Assembly (NCBI RefSeq): GCF_000166395.1
Contig: NC_014655.1
Span: forward strand, 3,844,001 to 3,908,000
Length of the DNA: 64,000 bases
Direction of reading: 5' to 3'
Origin: Leadbetterella byssophila DSM 17132
Lineage (GTDB): Bacteria > Bacteroidota > Bacteroidia > Cytophagales > Spirosomataceae
Position 1 is the first letter of the stretch. Each line of letters begins with the position of its first letter. Positions 1 through 8,122 of this stretch are shown here, one piece after another. The notes under the pieces were generated by a model. That model ran no database searches. It had not been told where the DNA came from and saw nothing but the letters and a program-made list of their open reading frames with translations. A program made the translations under genes and the position numbers.

Positions 1-1677
1 AACTATTTTGTAGGGTATAACTCTGGTTTTGGTACAGCTTATACTCCACTGAGAGGTTACATTTTTGCAGATGACTTCACTCAAACCGGTACACAATCCG
101 GATTTGAAACTACTGTGCCTAACTCAAGAGGGGCAAGTACAGCAACGCCAACCATCCTTACGCAATATTCCGGTCCAAACTGGAACTTCTACTGGGTGAG
201 AAAGGCTAATGTGATGCTTTCCAGAATGAAGGCTAAAATGGATGGAAACATCCCTGCTGAGCAGTACAATCACTGGGAAGGTGTAGGTAGATTATTTAGA
301 GGTTATGAATACTCTCGCCTTGTAAGCGTATTTGGAGATGTCCCTTATTTCGACCAAGAAGTAGATCCAAGTGATGACGCAAGCATGTATAAAGAAAGAA
401 CTCCACGTGGAGAGGTGATGGATAAGGTATACGAAGATTTCAAATTTGCCTTAGCTAACATCCGCCTTAACGATGGAGTAGGATATGTCAATCGCTATGT
501 TGCTGCTGCTGTCATTTCAAACCTTATATTATTTGAAGGATCTTGGCAGCACTATCACAAGCTTGATGCGGCTAGAGCTAAAAAATACTTAGAACTAGCT
601 GTTGAGGCTTCTGAATTAGTGATGAACAGCGGGAAGTATTCTTTCAATAGTGACTTTAAAGCCCTATTTGCATCTGAGAACCTTGCTAATAACCCGGAAG
701 TTATTTTCTTTAGAGCTTATGAGTCGCCTCGTTTAACCCATGCTATCGGTTCTTATAGCAACGGTACTGAAGGTCAAGCTCAGTCTGCTAACTTGAATCT
801 TTTGAAATCCTTCATTTGTACAGACGGTGATGTATGGCAGAATTCTAAAGTGGATAATGCTAAAAGCTTCCACTTAAGAAATTTGGTGGTTACTCGTGAC
901 CCTCGTTTCGAAGCCACTTTCCTAGATACAGTAAACACTCCTGCAGCAACCTTAGCCTATGCTCACAAGTTTGCAGGTAGAGAGGCTAGAAACTATATGT
1001 ACGGAGGAAGCTATCCTGCAGCATGGGGAAGTAATACGAATACCAATGATGCTCCTGTACACCGTTTAGCTGAGGTAGTTTTGAACTGGGTAGAAGCTAA
1101 GCAAATTCTTGCAGAATCATTTGGTGGGGCACCGGTTTCTCAGGCGGATCTAGATAAATCTATCAATGCTATCCGTAACCGTCCATTAGATGCAGTAGCT
1201 ATAGCGAAAGGTGTGAAGAAAACTGCTCCATTACAGTTGAATGCTATTCCTAATGACCCTACACGTGACGCAGATGTGTCTCCGTTAATGTGGGAAATTC
1301 GTAGAGAGAGAAGAATGGAGTTTGTGTATGAGCATACTCGTCTGAATGACCTACGTCGTTGGAAAAAACTAAATTATATGGATTTCCAAAATCCGGATTA
1401 TGCAGCGGGTCCTTGGTTAGATGTGAACAAAGATCTTAAAACACAATTAACCGCTTCATTTGTAGGTAGACTTCGTGTTATGAAGGAGGATGGAACAATA
1501 GTTACTTATAACGGTAACAATGCCGCAGATATGGTAGGTTACTATGTAGTTCAAAACTTTGCGAATAGAGTATCGTTCACAGATAGGGTATACCTAGCCC
1601 CTCTGGGACGAAACGAGATTCAAGCTTATAAAGAGAGAGGATTTACTCTCACTCAGAACCCTGGTTGGGGAGAGTAA
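1..1677 (+). CDS. SusD/RagB family nutrient-binding lipoprotein, 5' end outside the window
   Basis: The reading frame is open from the first base of the window to the TAA at 1675-1677, giving 558 residues without a start, so the signal peptide and lipobox lie upstream. SusD-type proteins are outer-surface lipoproteins that cap a SusC TonB-dependent porin and bind its glycan or peptide ligand. The C-terminal third is typical of the family: a helix with LNWVEAKQILAE, then the block RRERRMEFVYEHTRLNDLRRWKKL (about residues 434-457 of the visible part), and a final LGRNEIQAYKERG segment. Its SusC partner should lie immediately to the left. A strong terminator follows directly. The ligand cannot be told from the sequence. 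An internal GTG at 115 is not the real start, because the family-like sequence continues upstream of it. Confidence 0.93.
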   Translation, partial: NYFVGYNSGFGTAYTPLRGYIFADDFTQTGTQSGFETTVPNSRGASTATPTILTQYSGPNWNFYWVRKANVMLSRMKAKMDGNIPAEQYNHWEGVGRLFRGYEYSRLVSVFGDVPYFDQEVDPSDDASMYKERTPRGEVMDKVYEDFKFALANIRLNDGVGYVNRYVAAAVISNLILFEGSWQHYHKLDAARAKKYLELAVEASELVMNSGKYSFNSDFKALFASENLANNPEVIFFRAYESPRLTHAIGSYSNGTEGQAQSANLNLLKSFICTDGDVWQNSKVDNAKSFHLRNLVVTRDPRFEATFLDTVNTPAATLAYAHKFAGREARNYMYGGSYPAAWGSNTNTNDAPVHRLAEVVLNWVEAKQILAESFGGAPVSQADLDKSINAIRNRPLDAVAIAKGVKKTAPLQLNAIPNDPTRDADVSPLMWEIRRERRMEFVYEHTRLNDLRRWKKLNYMDFQNPDYAAGPWLDVNKDLKTQLTASFVGRLRVMKEDGTIVTYNGNNAADMVGYYVVQNFANRVSFTDRVYLAPLGRNEIQAYKERGFTLTQNPGWGE

Positions 1678-1690
1678 GAAAAATAATAAA

Positions 1691-1715
1691 GGCTGCAGGC
1701 AACTGCAGCCTTTCT
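1691..1715 (+). terminator. Rho-independent terminator after the first SusD gene
   Basis: The arms ggctgcag (1691-1698) and ctgcagcc (1703-1710) pair perfectly around a gcaa tetraloop and are followed by tttct. It ends only 12 bases before the next ATG, so the downstream phosphoesterase is probably read by partial read-through or from a promoter inside the SusD gene. Confidence 0.85.
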
Positions 1716-1727
1716 ACATTTTAAGGT

Positions 1728-3542
1728 ATGAAGAAGATATTATTTATAGTATTCGTAGTAAGCGTTTTAAATGTAAACGCACAGAGAATTTTTCGTTACG
1801 CTCAGGTTTCTGATACCCATGTGGGTGGTGCTACCGGAGCAGATGATTTGAGAGCCACAGTAAAAGACCTTAACCTTCAAAAAGACATTGACTTTGTTTT
1901 ATTCACAGGAGACATTACGGAGTTTGGCGCTGAAGAGGAATTAAGATTAGCAAAAAGAATATTAGATAGTTTAAACTTGCCTTGGTACGTTATTCCGGGG
2001 AACCACGATAGCAACTGGTCAGAAAGCGGTGCCAACGATTTTCGAAGAGTATTCGGTGGTGAAACCTTTTTCTTCCGTCATAAAGGTTTCCAATTTATGG
2101 GAACGGTAAGTGGGCCAAACATGCGCATGAGTCCGGGTCAGATTCCTAGAGAAAATTTGGTGTGGATGGATTCCGTATTTCAAGCTGTGCCAAATGAACC
2201 TTTGATCTTTATAAATCACTATCCTTTAGATAATGGTTTGAACAACTGGTATGAAGCCATAGAAAGGATCAAAAGGAGAAATATCCTTTTTGCAATGTGT
2301 GGACATGGTCACATCAATAAGCGTTACGACTGGGATGGAATTACAGGCGTCATGGGTAGGTCTAATCTGAGAGCAAAAGATCCCGTTGGTGGTTACAACC
2401 TTATTGATATTTATCCTGATAAAGCCGTTTACCAAGTTAGGGTGCCTGGTGTGAAAACAGAAGATCCTTGGTTGACTTTTAGTTTTGAAAAGCCTAAGGA
2501 TGGGAAGTACGAGAGGCCTGACTTTTCCGTAAATGATAGGAATAGAGTCATCTGGGAATTCCAGGATGATAGTGATTTAGGTGCAGGTTTCGCCCACTAC
2601 AAATCTTTTATCATAACTGCCAATACCCAGGGAAAGGTTTATGCCTTAGACGAAAAAACCGGGAAAAAAGTGTGGGAGGCTCGAACCGGAGGTAAGGTAT
2701 ATTCTACGCCTGCGGTATGGAAAGATAGGGTGGTAGTAGGTTCCTCAGATCATTTTATATACTGTTTTTCTGCCAAAAATGGTGAGGAGCTGTGGAAAAT
2801 AGAAACCCGTAAAGCAGTGCTGGGTTCTCCTTTGGTACATAAAGGAATAGCCTATATAGGTGCCTCTGACGGAATCTTCCGTGCCATAGAGGTTAGTACA
2901 GGAAGACTAGTGTGGACCTTCAATGATGTGAAAGGGTATGTGTCATCCAGACCTTTATTATACCAAAATAAGATCATTTTCGGTTCATGGAACAATGGCT
3001 TCTACGCCTTAGATCCTAGTACGGGTAAATTAATTTGGGAATGGAAAAATGGCCATGCCAATAGAATGTTTTCTGCCGGTGCTTGCTATCCTGTAGGTAC
3101 GAATAACAGGATTTTTGTAGTGGCTCCTGACAGATTCATGACATCTTTAGATTCCAAAACCGGTGCGGTCATTTGGAGAGAGAAAAAGGACTCTGTAAGG
3201 GTTAGAGAATCTATGGGTCTATCTGAAGATGGTAAATTAGTTTATGTGAAAACAATGGATGGGCAGTTGTACGGAGTTTCAACCTCTTCCTCTAATATGG
3301 ATTTAGTGTGGAAGTCGAAACTGCAGTTGCCATATGAATTAACACCTTCTGCTATTGAAAGTTATAAGGGCGTGGTATATGTGCCTTCTCATGCAGGTTT
3401 AGTCTCGGCAGTCTCTGCAAAAACCGGGGAGGTGCTTTGGCAATACAAGATCTCAAATGCTATGGTCAATCCTATGCTTAGTACCAAGAAGGGTATTTAT
3501 GTTTCTACTATGGATGGTAAGGTAGTTCGTTTGAAAAAATAA
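1728..3542 (+). CDS. Secreted calcineurin-like phosphoesterase fused to a PQQ-type beta-propeller
   Basis: The 604-residue protein starts with a signal peptide (MKKILFIVFVVSVLNVNA, then Q). Residues about 20-235 are a calcineurin-like metallophosphoesterase: DTHVGG, GDITEFG, GNHD, NHYP and GHGH supply the usual two-metal ligands. Residues about 270-604 hold repeated blades of the PQQ/quinoprotein type, such as YALDEKTGKKVWE, YCFSAKNGEELWK, YALDPSTGKLIWEW and VSAKTGEVLWQY. The propeller probably binds a ligand or partner, since no quinone enzyme motifs are evident. It follows a SusD gene in the same direction, which suggests that the phosphoester comes from the polymer imported by that SusCD pair. 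This is inference, and the substrate is unknown. No promoter is seen in the 50-base gap. Confidence 0.88.
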   Translation: MKKILFIVFVVSVLNVNAQRIFRYAQVSDTHVGGATGADDLRATVKDLNLQKDIDFVLFTGDITEFGAEEELRLAKRILDSLNLPWYVIPGNHDSNWSESGANDFRRVFGGETFFFRHKGFQFMGTVSGPNMRMSPGQIPRENLVWMDSVFQAVPNEPLIFINHYPLDNGLNNWYEAIERIKRRNILFAMCGHGHINKRYDWDGITGVMGRSNLRAKDPVGGYNLIDIYPDKAVYQVRVPGVKTEDPWLTFSFEKPKDGKYERPDFSVNDRNRVIWEFQDDSDLGAGFAHYKSFIITANTQGKVYALDEKTGKKVWEARTGGKVYSTPAVWKDRVVVGSSDHFIYCFSAKNGEELWKIETRKAVLGSPLVHKGIAYIGASDGIFRAIEVSTGRLVWTFNDVKGYVSSRPLLYQNKIIFGSWNNGFYALDPSTGKLIWEWKNGHANRMFSAGACYPVGTNNRIFVVAPDRFMTSLDSKTGAVIWREKKDSVRVRESMGLSEDGKLVYVKTMDGQLYGVSTSSSNMDLVWKSKLQLPYELTPSAIESYKGVVYVPSHAGLVSAVSAKTGEVLWQYKISNAMVNPMLSTKKGIYVSTMDGKVVRLKK

Positions 3543-3609
3543 GTTGTGCTCGAAAACTATTCTGTCAATTTGTCAGATTATGGGTAATTTTATAATTCCC
3601 GCATTATTA

Positions 3610-3642
3610 TTGAACGCAGTACGTTGTAATTGAATAAATTTG
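3610..3642 (+). promoter_or_regulatory. Bacteroidota-type promoter for secA
   Basis: TTG at 3610-3612, then 22 bases, then TAAATTTG at 3635-3642, a full match to the TANNTTTG -7 box. The secA ATG lies 32 bases downstream. Confidence 0.5.
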
Positions 3643-3674
3643 CAGAGTAATTAAAATACGACAATACAAACCTT

Positions 3675-6600
3675 ATGTTTAATTTTTTAACGAAAGGGAT
3701 TACCAAGATTTTTGGTACCAAGTCTGAGAAAGATATCAAATCGCTTACTCCATATGTAGAGGCTACGAATGCAGAATTTGCAAAGTTGGCTCATTTAAGT
3801 AATGATGAATTCAGACAACAGACCGTTGAGCTTAAGAATATCATTGCAGAAAGATTAAGTGATATTGACCGTGAGATTGCTGAATTGAGAGAATCAGCTT
3901 CGGGTGATGTTTCTATAGATCAAAAGGATAGGATCTTTAATCAAATTGATGATCTTGAAAAGAAAAGAAACGAGGAGCTGGAAGTAGTACTTCTAGAAAT
4001 TCTGCCTCGTGCATTTGCTATCGTAAAAGAGACCGCAAGACGTTTCAAAGAAAATGAGGTGATTGAGGTGACGGCTACTCATTTAGACAGAGAGTTAGCT
4101 ATGACCAAGAGCCATATTGAGATTCAAGGGGATAAAGCCCTTTGGAAAAACGAATGGTATGCCGCTGGTAACCTTTTGAAATGGAACATGGTGCATTATG
4201 ATGTTCAGATCATTGGTGGTGCTGCCCTTCACAAAGGTAATATTGCGGAGATGGCTACCGGTGAAGGTAAAACCCTTGTGGCTACCTTCCCTGCCTTTTT
4301 GAATGCCTTGGCGGGTAGAGGAGTTCACGTAGTAACCGTGAATGATTATCTGGCACGTCGTGACTCAGAATGGATGGGACCCATCTTCGAATTTAACGGT
4401 ATTACCTGTGATTGTATAGATAAGCATAGGGCTAATTCTCCTCAAAGGAAGAAAGCTTATAACTCAGATATCACTTACGGTACAAATAACGAATTCGGTT
4501 TTGACTACCTGCGTGATAACATGGTGAATGATCCGGAAGAGTTAGTTCAGCGTCGTCATCATTATGCCATGGTGGATGAGGTGGATTCCGTGTTAGTGGA
4601 TGACGCCCGTACTCCATTGATTATTTCAGGTCCTATGACCCGTAAAAACGATGATGAGCTCTTTAATACCTTGAAGCCTAGAGTGAGTCAATTGGTTGAA
4701 ATTCAAAAGCAATTAGTAGGCTCTTATTTGGTGGAAGCAAAGAAACTGATTGCTGAAGGGAATAAGAAGGATGGAGGACTAGCTCTGTTCAGAGCATACA
4801 GAGGTTTACCTAAGAGCAAGCCTTTGATCAAATTCTTGTCCGAAACAGGTATTAAGAAGCTTCTATTGGATACTGAAGCTATCTATTTGGCAGAAAACCA
4901 AAAATTAATGCCGGAAGCTGACGCTCCTTTGTACTTTACCATTGATGAGAAACATAACTCAGTAGAGTTAACGGATAAAGGTATAGACTTTTTGTCGGCT
5001 CAAGGTCAAGATGCTCAATTCTTCATTATGCCGGATCTAAGCTTAGAGATGGCTGCTATAGAGCGTTCTACTGAACTAAGTCCGGAAGAAAAGATCCTTA
5101 AAAATGATGAACTAATTCGTGATTACTCAACCAAGGCTGAACGTATACATGCCGTTAACCAATTGGTGAAGGCGTACACTCTTTTTGAAAGAGATGTGGA
5201 TTACGTATTGATGGACGGTAAGGTGAAGATCGTGGATGAGCAAACCGGTAGGATCATGGACGGAAGAAGATGGTCTGATGGTTTACACCAAGCGGTTGAA
5301 GCAAAAGAGAACGTGAAAGTAGAAGATTCTACTCAGACGTATGCTACCATTACGCTGCAAAACTACTTCAGAATGTATCATAAGTTGGCCGGTATGACCG
5401 GTACAGCGGAGACGGAAGCAGCCGAATTCTGGAAGATCTATAAATTGGATGTGATCTCTATTCCTACAAATAAACCTGTTATCCGTCAGGACCGTGAAGA
5501 CAAGGTTTACAAGACGGTTAGAGAAAAATACAATGCGGTAGTAGAGGAGATCAATGAAATGGTGAATCTAGGAAGACCTGTCTTAGTAGGTACTACTTCT
5601 GTTGAGAACTCTGAGTTACTTAGTAGAATGTTGACCTTGAAGAAAATACCTCACCAGGTATTGAACGCCAAGCAGCATGCTCGCGAAGCAGATATCGTAG
5701 CGGAGGCTGGTAAGCCGGGAACCGTTACTATTGCTACTAACATGGCCGGTAGGGGTACTGACATTAAGCTGACTCCGGAGAGTAAAGAGGCAGGTGGTCT
5801 AGCCATTATAGGTACAGAAAGACATGAATCCAGACGTGTAGACCGTCAGTTGAGAGGTAGAGCGGGACGTCAGGGTGATCCGGGTTCTTCTCAGTTCTTT
5901 GTGAGCTTGGAGGATAACCTTATGCGTATGTTCGGTTCAGATAGAATCGCGAAAGTGATGGACCGCATGGGTATGGAAGAAGGAGAAGTGATCCAAAGCT
6001 CCATGATCACCAGCTCTATAGAAAGAGCGCAAAGAAAAGTAGAAGAAAATAACTTTGGAATGCGTAAGCGCCTGATCGAATACGATGATGTGATGAACAT
6101 CCAAAGGGATACTATCTATAAAAGAAGAAAGAACGCCTTGTTTGGTGAGCGTCTAGGTTTAGATATCGCTAATATCATCTTTGATACATGCGCAGATATC
6201 GTGAATCAAACGGCCGGAAATTATGAGGAGTTTGAGGTTAGAAGCATGCAGAGATTAGGCTTGAAGCCTGAGATCTCGGAAGCCGACTTCAGCAAAGGGG
6301 GCAATGCTTTGACACAGATGTTGTATCGTGCCGCAATGAACCATTACGATGCGAAGAACGATGCCATTCGTAAGAATATCGTTCCAGGATTAACCAGCAT
6401 ATTGAATGATCGCCAGGCTTTAGTAGATGAACCTTATATGGCGGTGATAGGTGATGGTATTAAGAGAATGGCCGTTTATGCAGATTTGAAAAAATCTGTG
6501 GAAACAGATGGAAGAGAATTAATTCTAGCCATAGAAAAGGCTATCTCCTTAGGTATCATCGATCAGGAGTGGAAAGAACATTTACGCGATATGGATGATT

Positions 6601-6974
6601 TGAAACAGTCCGTTCAGAATGCTTCTTACGAACAGAAAGACCCATTGTTGGTTTATAAGTTTGAGGCGGTTGAATTGTTCCAAAACTTCCTTAAAAAGGT
6701 AAATGCTGAGACAGTAGGATTCTTGATGAAGGCGAATGTAGAGGAATTGAGATTCCAGCAATTGCCTCCTCAGACTAAACAAAATGCTCCTGCGTTACAG
6801 ACGAATAAATCGCCTGAGTCTGAAGCACCTGCTAGACCGGCTCAAATACAGAAGGTGGCTAATCGTAACGATAGAGTCAATGTTCAGTATAGAGACGGAA
6901 GCATAAAGAGAGATGTGAAGTTTAAGACCGTGGAAAATGACGTATTGTCAGGGGAAGCGGTTCTAATCGACTAA
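3675..6974 (+). CDS. secA: Preprotein translocase ATPase SecA
   Basis: SecA is the cytoplasmic motor that pushes unfolded preproteins through SecYEG. The 1099-residue length fits the long Bacteroidota form. Motifs visible are the Walker A segment MATGEGKT (residues 193-200), the DEVD Walker B/DEAD-type box (301-304), the preprotein cross-linking region between the two nucleotide-binding folds, GMTGTAETEAAEF, and the helicase arginine-finger segment LRGRAGRQGDPG (near residue 727). The C-terminus ends in a variable linker and a basic tail with no CxCxSGxxxxCH zinc motif, so SecB binding through that motif is not expected. The ATG at 3675 is the only sensible start. The gene stands alone between a promoter and a strong terminator. 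Confidence 0.98.
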   Translation: MFNFLTKGITKIFGTKSEKDIKSLTPYVEATNAEFAKLAHLSNDEFRQQTVELKNIIAERLSDIDREIAELRESASGDVSIDQKDRIFNQIDDLEKKRNEELEVVLLEILPRAFAIVKETARRFKENEVIEVTATHLDRELAMTKSHIEIQGDKALWKNEWYAAGNLLKWNMVHYDVQIIGGAALHKGNIAEMATGEGKTLVATFPAFLNALAGRGVHVVTVNDYLARRDSEWMGPIFEFNGITCDCIDKHRANSPQRKKAYNSDITYGTNNEFGFDYLRDNMVNDPEELVQRRHHYAMVDEVDSVLVDDARTPLIISGPMTRKNDDELFNTLKPRVSQLVEIQKQLVGSYLVEAKKLIAEGNKKDGGLALFRAYRGLPKSKPLIKFLSETGIKKLLLDTEAIYLAENQKLMPEADAPLYFTIDEKHNSVELTDKGIDFLSAQGQDAQFFIMPDLSLEMAAIERSTELSPEEKILKNDELIRDYSTKAERIHAVNQLVKAYTLFERDVDYVLMDGKVKIVDEQTGRIMDGRRWSDGLHQAVEAKENVKVEDSTQTYATITLQNYFRMYHKLAGMTGTAETEAAEFWKIYKLDVISIPTNKPVIRQDREDKVYKTVREKYNAVVEEINEMVNLGRPVLVGTTSVENSELLSRMLTLKKIPHQVLNAKQHAREADIVAEAGKPGTVTIATNMAGRGTDIKLTPESKEAGGLAIIGTERHESRRVDRQLRGRAGRQGDPGSSQFFVSLEDNLMRMFGSDRIAKVMDRMGMEEGEVIQSSMITSSIERAQRKVEENNFGMRKRLIEYDDVMNIQRDTIYKRRKNALFGERLGLDIANIIFDTCADIVNQTAGNYEEFEVRSMQRLGLKPEISEADFSKGGNALTQMLYRAAMNHYDAKNDAIRKNIVPGLTSILNDRQALVDEPYMAVIGDGIKRMAVYADLKKSVETDGRELILAIEKAISLGIIDQEWKEHLRDMDDLKQSVQNASYEQKDPLLVYKFEAVELFQNFLKKVNAETVGFLMKANVEELRFQQLPPQTKQNAPALQTNKSPESEAPARPAQIQKVANRNDRVNVQYRDGSIKRDVKFKTVENDVLSGEAVLID

Positions 6975-6981
6975 TACCAAG

Positions 6982-7010
6982 AAAGCCGGCTTAAAATGCC
7001 GGCTTTTTTT
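6982..7010 (+). terminator. Bidirectional terminator between secA and the araC-type gene
   Basis: Arms aaagccggc (6982-6990) and gccggcttt (6998-7006) enclose ttaaaat and run into a T tract. The opposite strand also has a short T run, and the convergent regulator gene ends at 7009, so it probably serves both genes. Confidence 0.88.
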
Positions 7011-7875
7011 ATACAAAGGTTCTAGTACCTCTGTAATTGTCTCTAAACTCCTTTGGGGTACATTGATACTTCTTTTTAAAGATCCTATTAAAGTAGGATA
7101 AGTTATTAAAGCCACATTTAAAGGAGATCTCTGCAATATTTAAGGTAGTGTCTATTAATAGACGAGTAGCATGACCCAAACGGATATTATTTAAACTCTC
7201 CACAAAGGTGAGTCCTGTTCTTTTCTTGATAAATCTACTAAAGCTGGCTTCTGTCATGTTTACCTCCCTCGCTAAATCGCCTAAGGAAACGTCCTTGTCG
7301 TAATTCATGCGCATGTATTGAAAGGCAACATCTATTCTCCTGCTTTTGGTATAGATCTGGTCTTGTACAAAACTGGAGCTGGCCAGCATTCGTATATCTT
7401 GAGATATGGACAAATAATGCAAGATAGAAATGAGTTCTAACACTGAATCAAATCCGTTCTTTTGGCTCAGGTGAAGTAATCTAGGTTTTACCGAAAGTAT
7501 GGTTTCCTCATTAAATTTCACTCCTCTAGATGCATATTCCAACAAAGATTTTACAAAGCTCAATTGGTTCCTGCTTAGAAACTTTTCATGGAACAAATCC
7601 TTATGAAACTGCACGGTAATTTCGTGAGCTACCTCCTCCTGTTTCCCACTCCATCCGTGAGGTAGATTTGAGCCCACTAGCACGAGCTCTGTTTCTCCTA
7701 TAGTGTCCATATGGTCACCCACAAATCTTCTTATACCAGAGGCTCCTTCTATAAAGGTTAATTCAAATTCCTCGTGATAATGAATGGGGAAATCAAATCT
7801 TGATTTTTGACGGTCAAAAACCATAAAACAGTCGTTCTCTGTCAAAGGGGTGATCTCGTGGTAAAAGGTTGTCAT
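7009..7875 (-). CDS. AraC family regulator with N-terminal cupin, probable mannan locus activator
   Basis: This is a 288-residue AraC/XylS-type regulator. The N-terminal half is a cupin sensor domain with the HYHEEFEL pattern (about residues 32-39). The C-terminal ~100 residues form the paired helix-turn-helix DNA-binding domain: LGDLAREVNMTEASFSRFIKK, then LNIAEISFKCGFNNLSYFNRIFKKKYQCTP. I start it at the ATG at 7873-7875 (MTTFYHEITPL), because the longer frame to 7944 adds a proline/serine-rich stretch unlike the family. It is divergent from the SusC gene and the only regulator beside the mannan genes, so it probably senses a mannan-derived sugar and activates them. No hybrid two-component regulator or ECF sigma/anti-sigma pair is present. 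Confidence 0.9.
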   Translation of the reverse strand: MTTFYHEITPLTENDCFMVFDRQKSRFDFPIHYHEEFELTFIEGASGIRRFVGDHMDTIGETELVLVGSNLPHGWSGKQEEVAHEITVQFHKDLFHEKFLSRNQLSFVKSLLEYASRGVKFNEETILSVKPRLLHLSQKNGFDSVLELISILHYLSISQDIRMLASSSFVQDQIYTKSRRIDVAFQYMRMNYDKDVSLGDLAREVNMTEASFSRFIKKRTGLTFVESLNNIRLGHATRLLIDTTLNIAEISFKCGFNNLSYFNRIFKKKYQCTPKEFRDNYRGTRTFV

Positions 7876-7953
7876 TGTTAAAAAAATACTATTATGGTGT
7901 AAATTTTGTGGGGGACTTGACCTCGACAAATATATGAAAATCAATCGATTTCG

Positions 7954-7974
7954 TAATAATAAATTTTATTATTA
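7954..7974. promoter_or_regulatory. Perfect AT-only inverted repeat upstream of the AraC-type gene
   Basis: TAATAATAAA (7954-7963), one T, then TTTATTATTA (7965-7974) is a perfect 10+10 inverted repeat. It sits about 80 bases upstream of the regulator start and 150 upstream of susC. It could be an operator, or simply AT-rich promoter DNA. Confidence 0.4.
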
Positions 7975-8040
7975 TAACCCAATAAATTGTGTTATTTTTT
8001 TAAATAATAGACTTATAGTAGTATCAGGATTTCTAATTTG

Positions 8041-8090
8041 TGTCAAAAGGTGTCAAAATAGTATTAGTCTAAAAATATAATATTTTGTCA
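8041..8090. promoter_or_regulatory. TGTCAAAA direct repeats, candidate activator sites before susC
   Basis: TGTCAAAA occurs at 8041-8048 and again at 8051-8058, spaced exactly 10 bases (one helical turn), as expected for the two helix-turn-helix units of an AraC protein. An inverted near copy, tattttgtca, lies at 8081-8090 (reverse complement tgacaaaata against tgtcaaaata). All lie 33-82 bases upstream of the susC ATG. No good TANNTTTG box is seen there, which fits an activator-dependent promoter. Confidence 0.45.
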
Positions 8091-8122
8091 TTTTTGTACA
8101 ATATTTAACCTAAACATAAAAG

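Noticed and set aside
7876-7944. Longer N-terminus of the AraC-type regulator
   Set aside because: The added residues are unlike the family and cover promoter DNA; the ATG at 7873-7875 gives the usual start.
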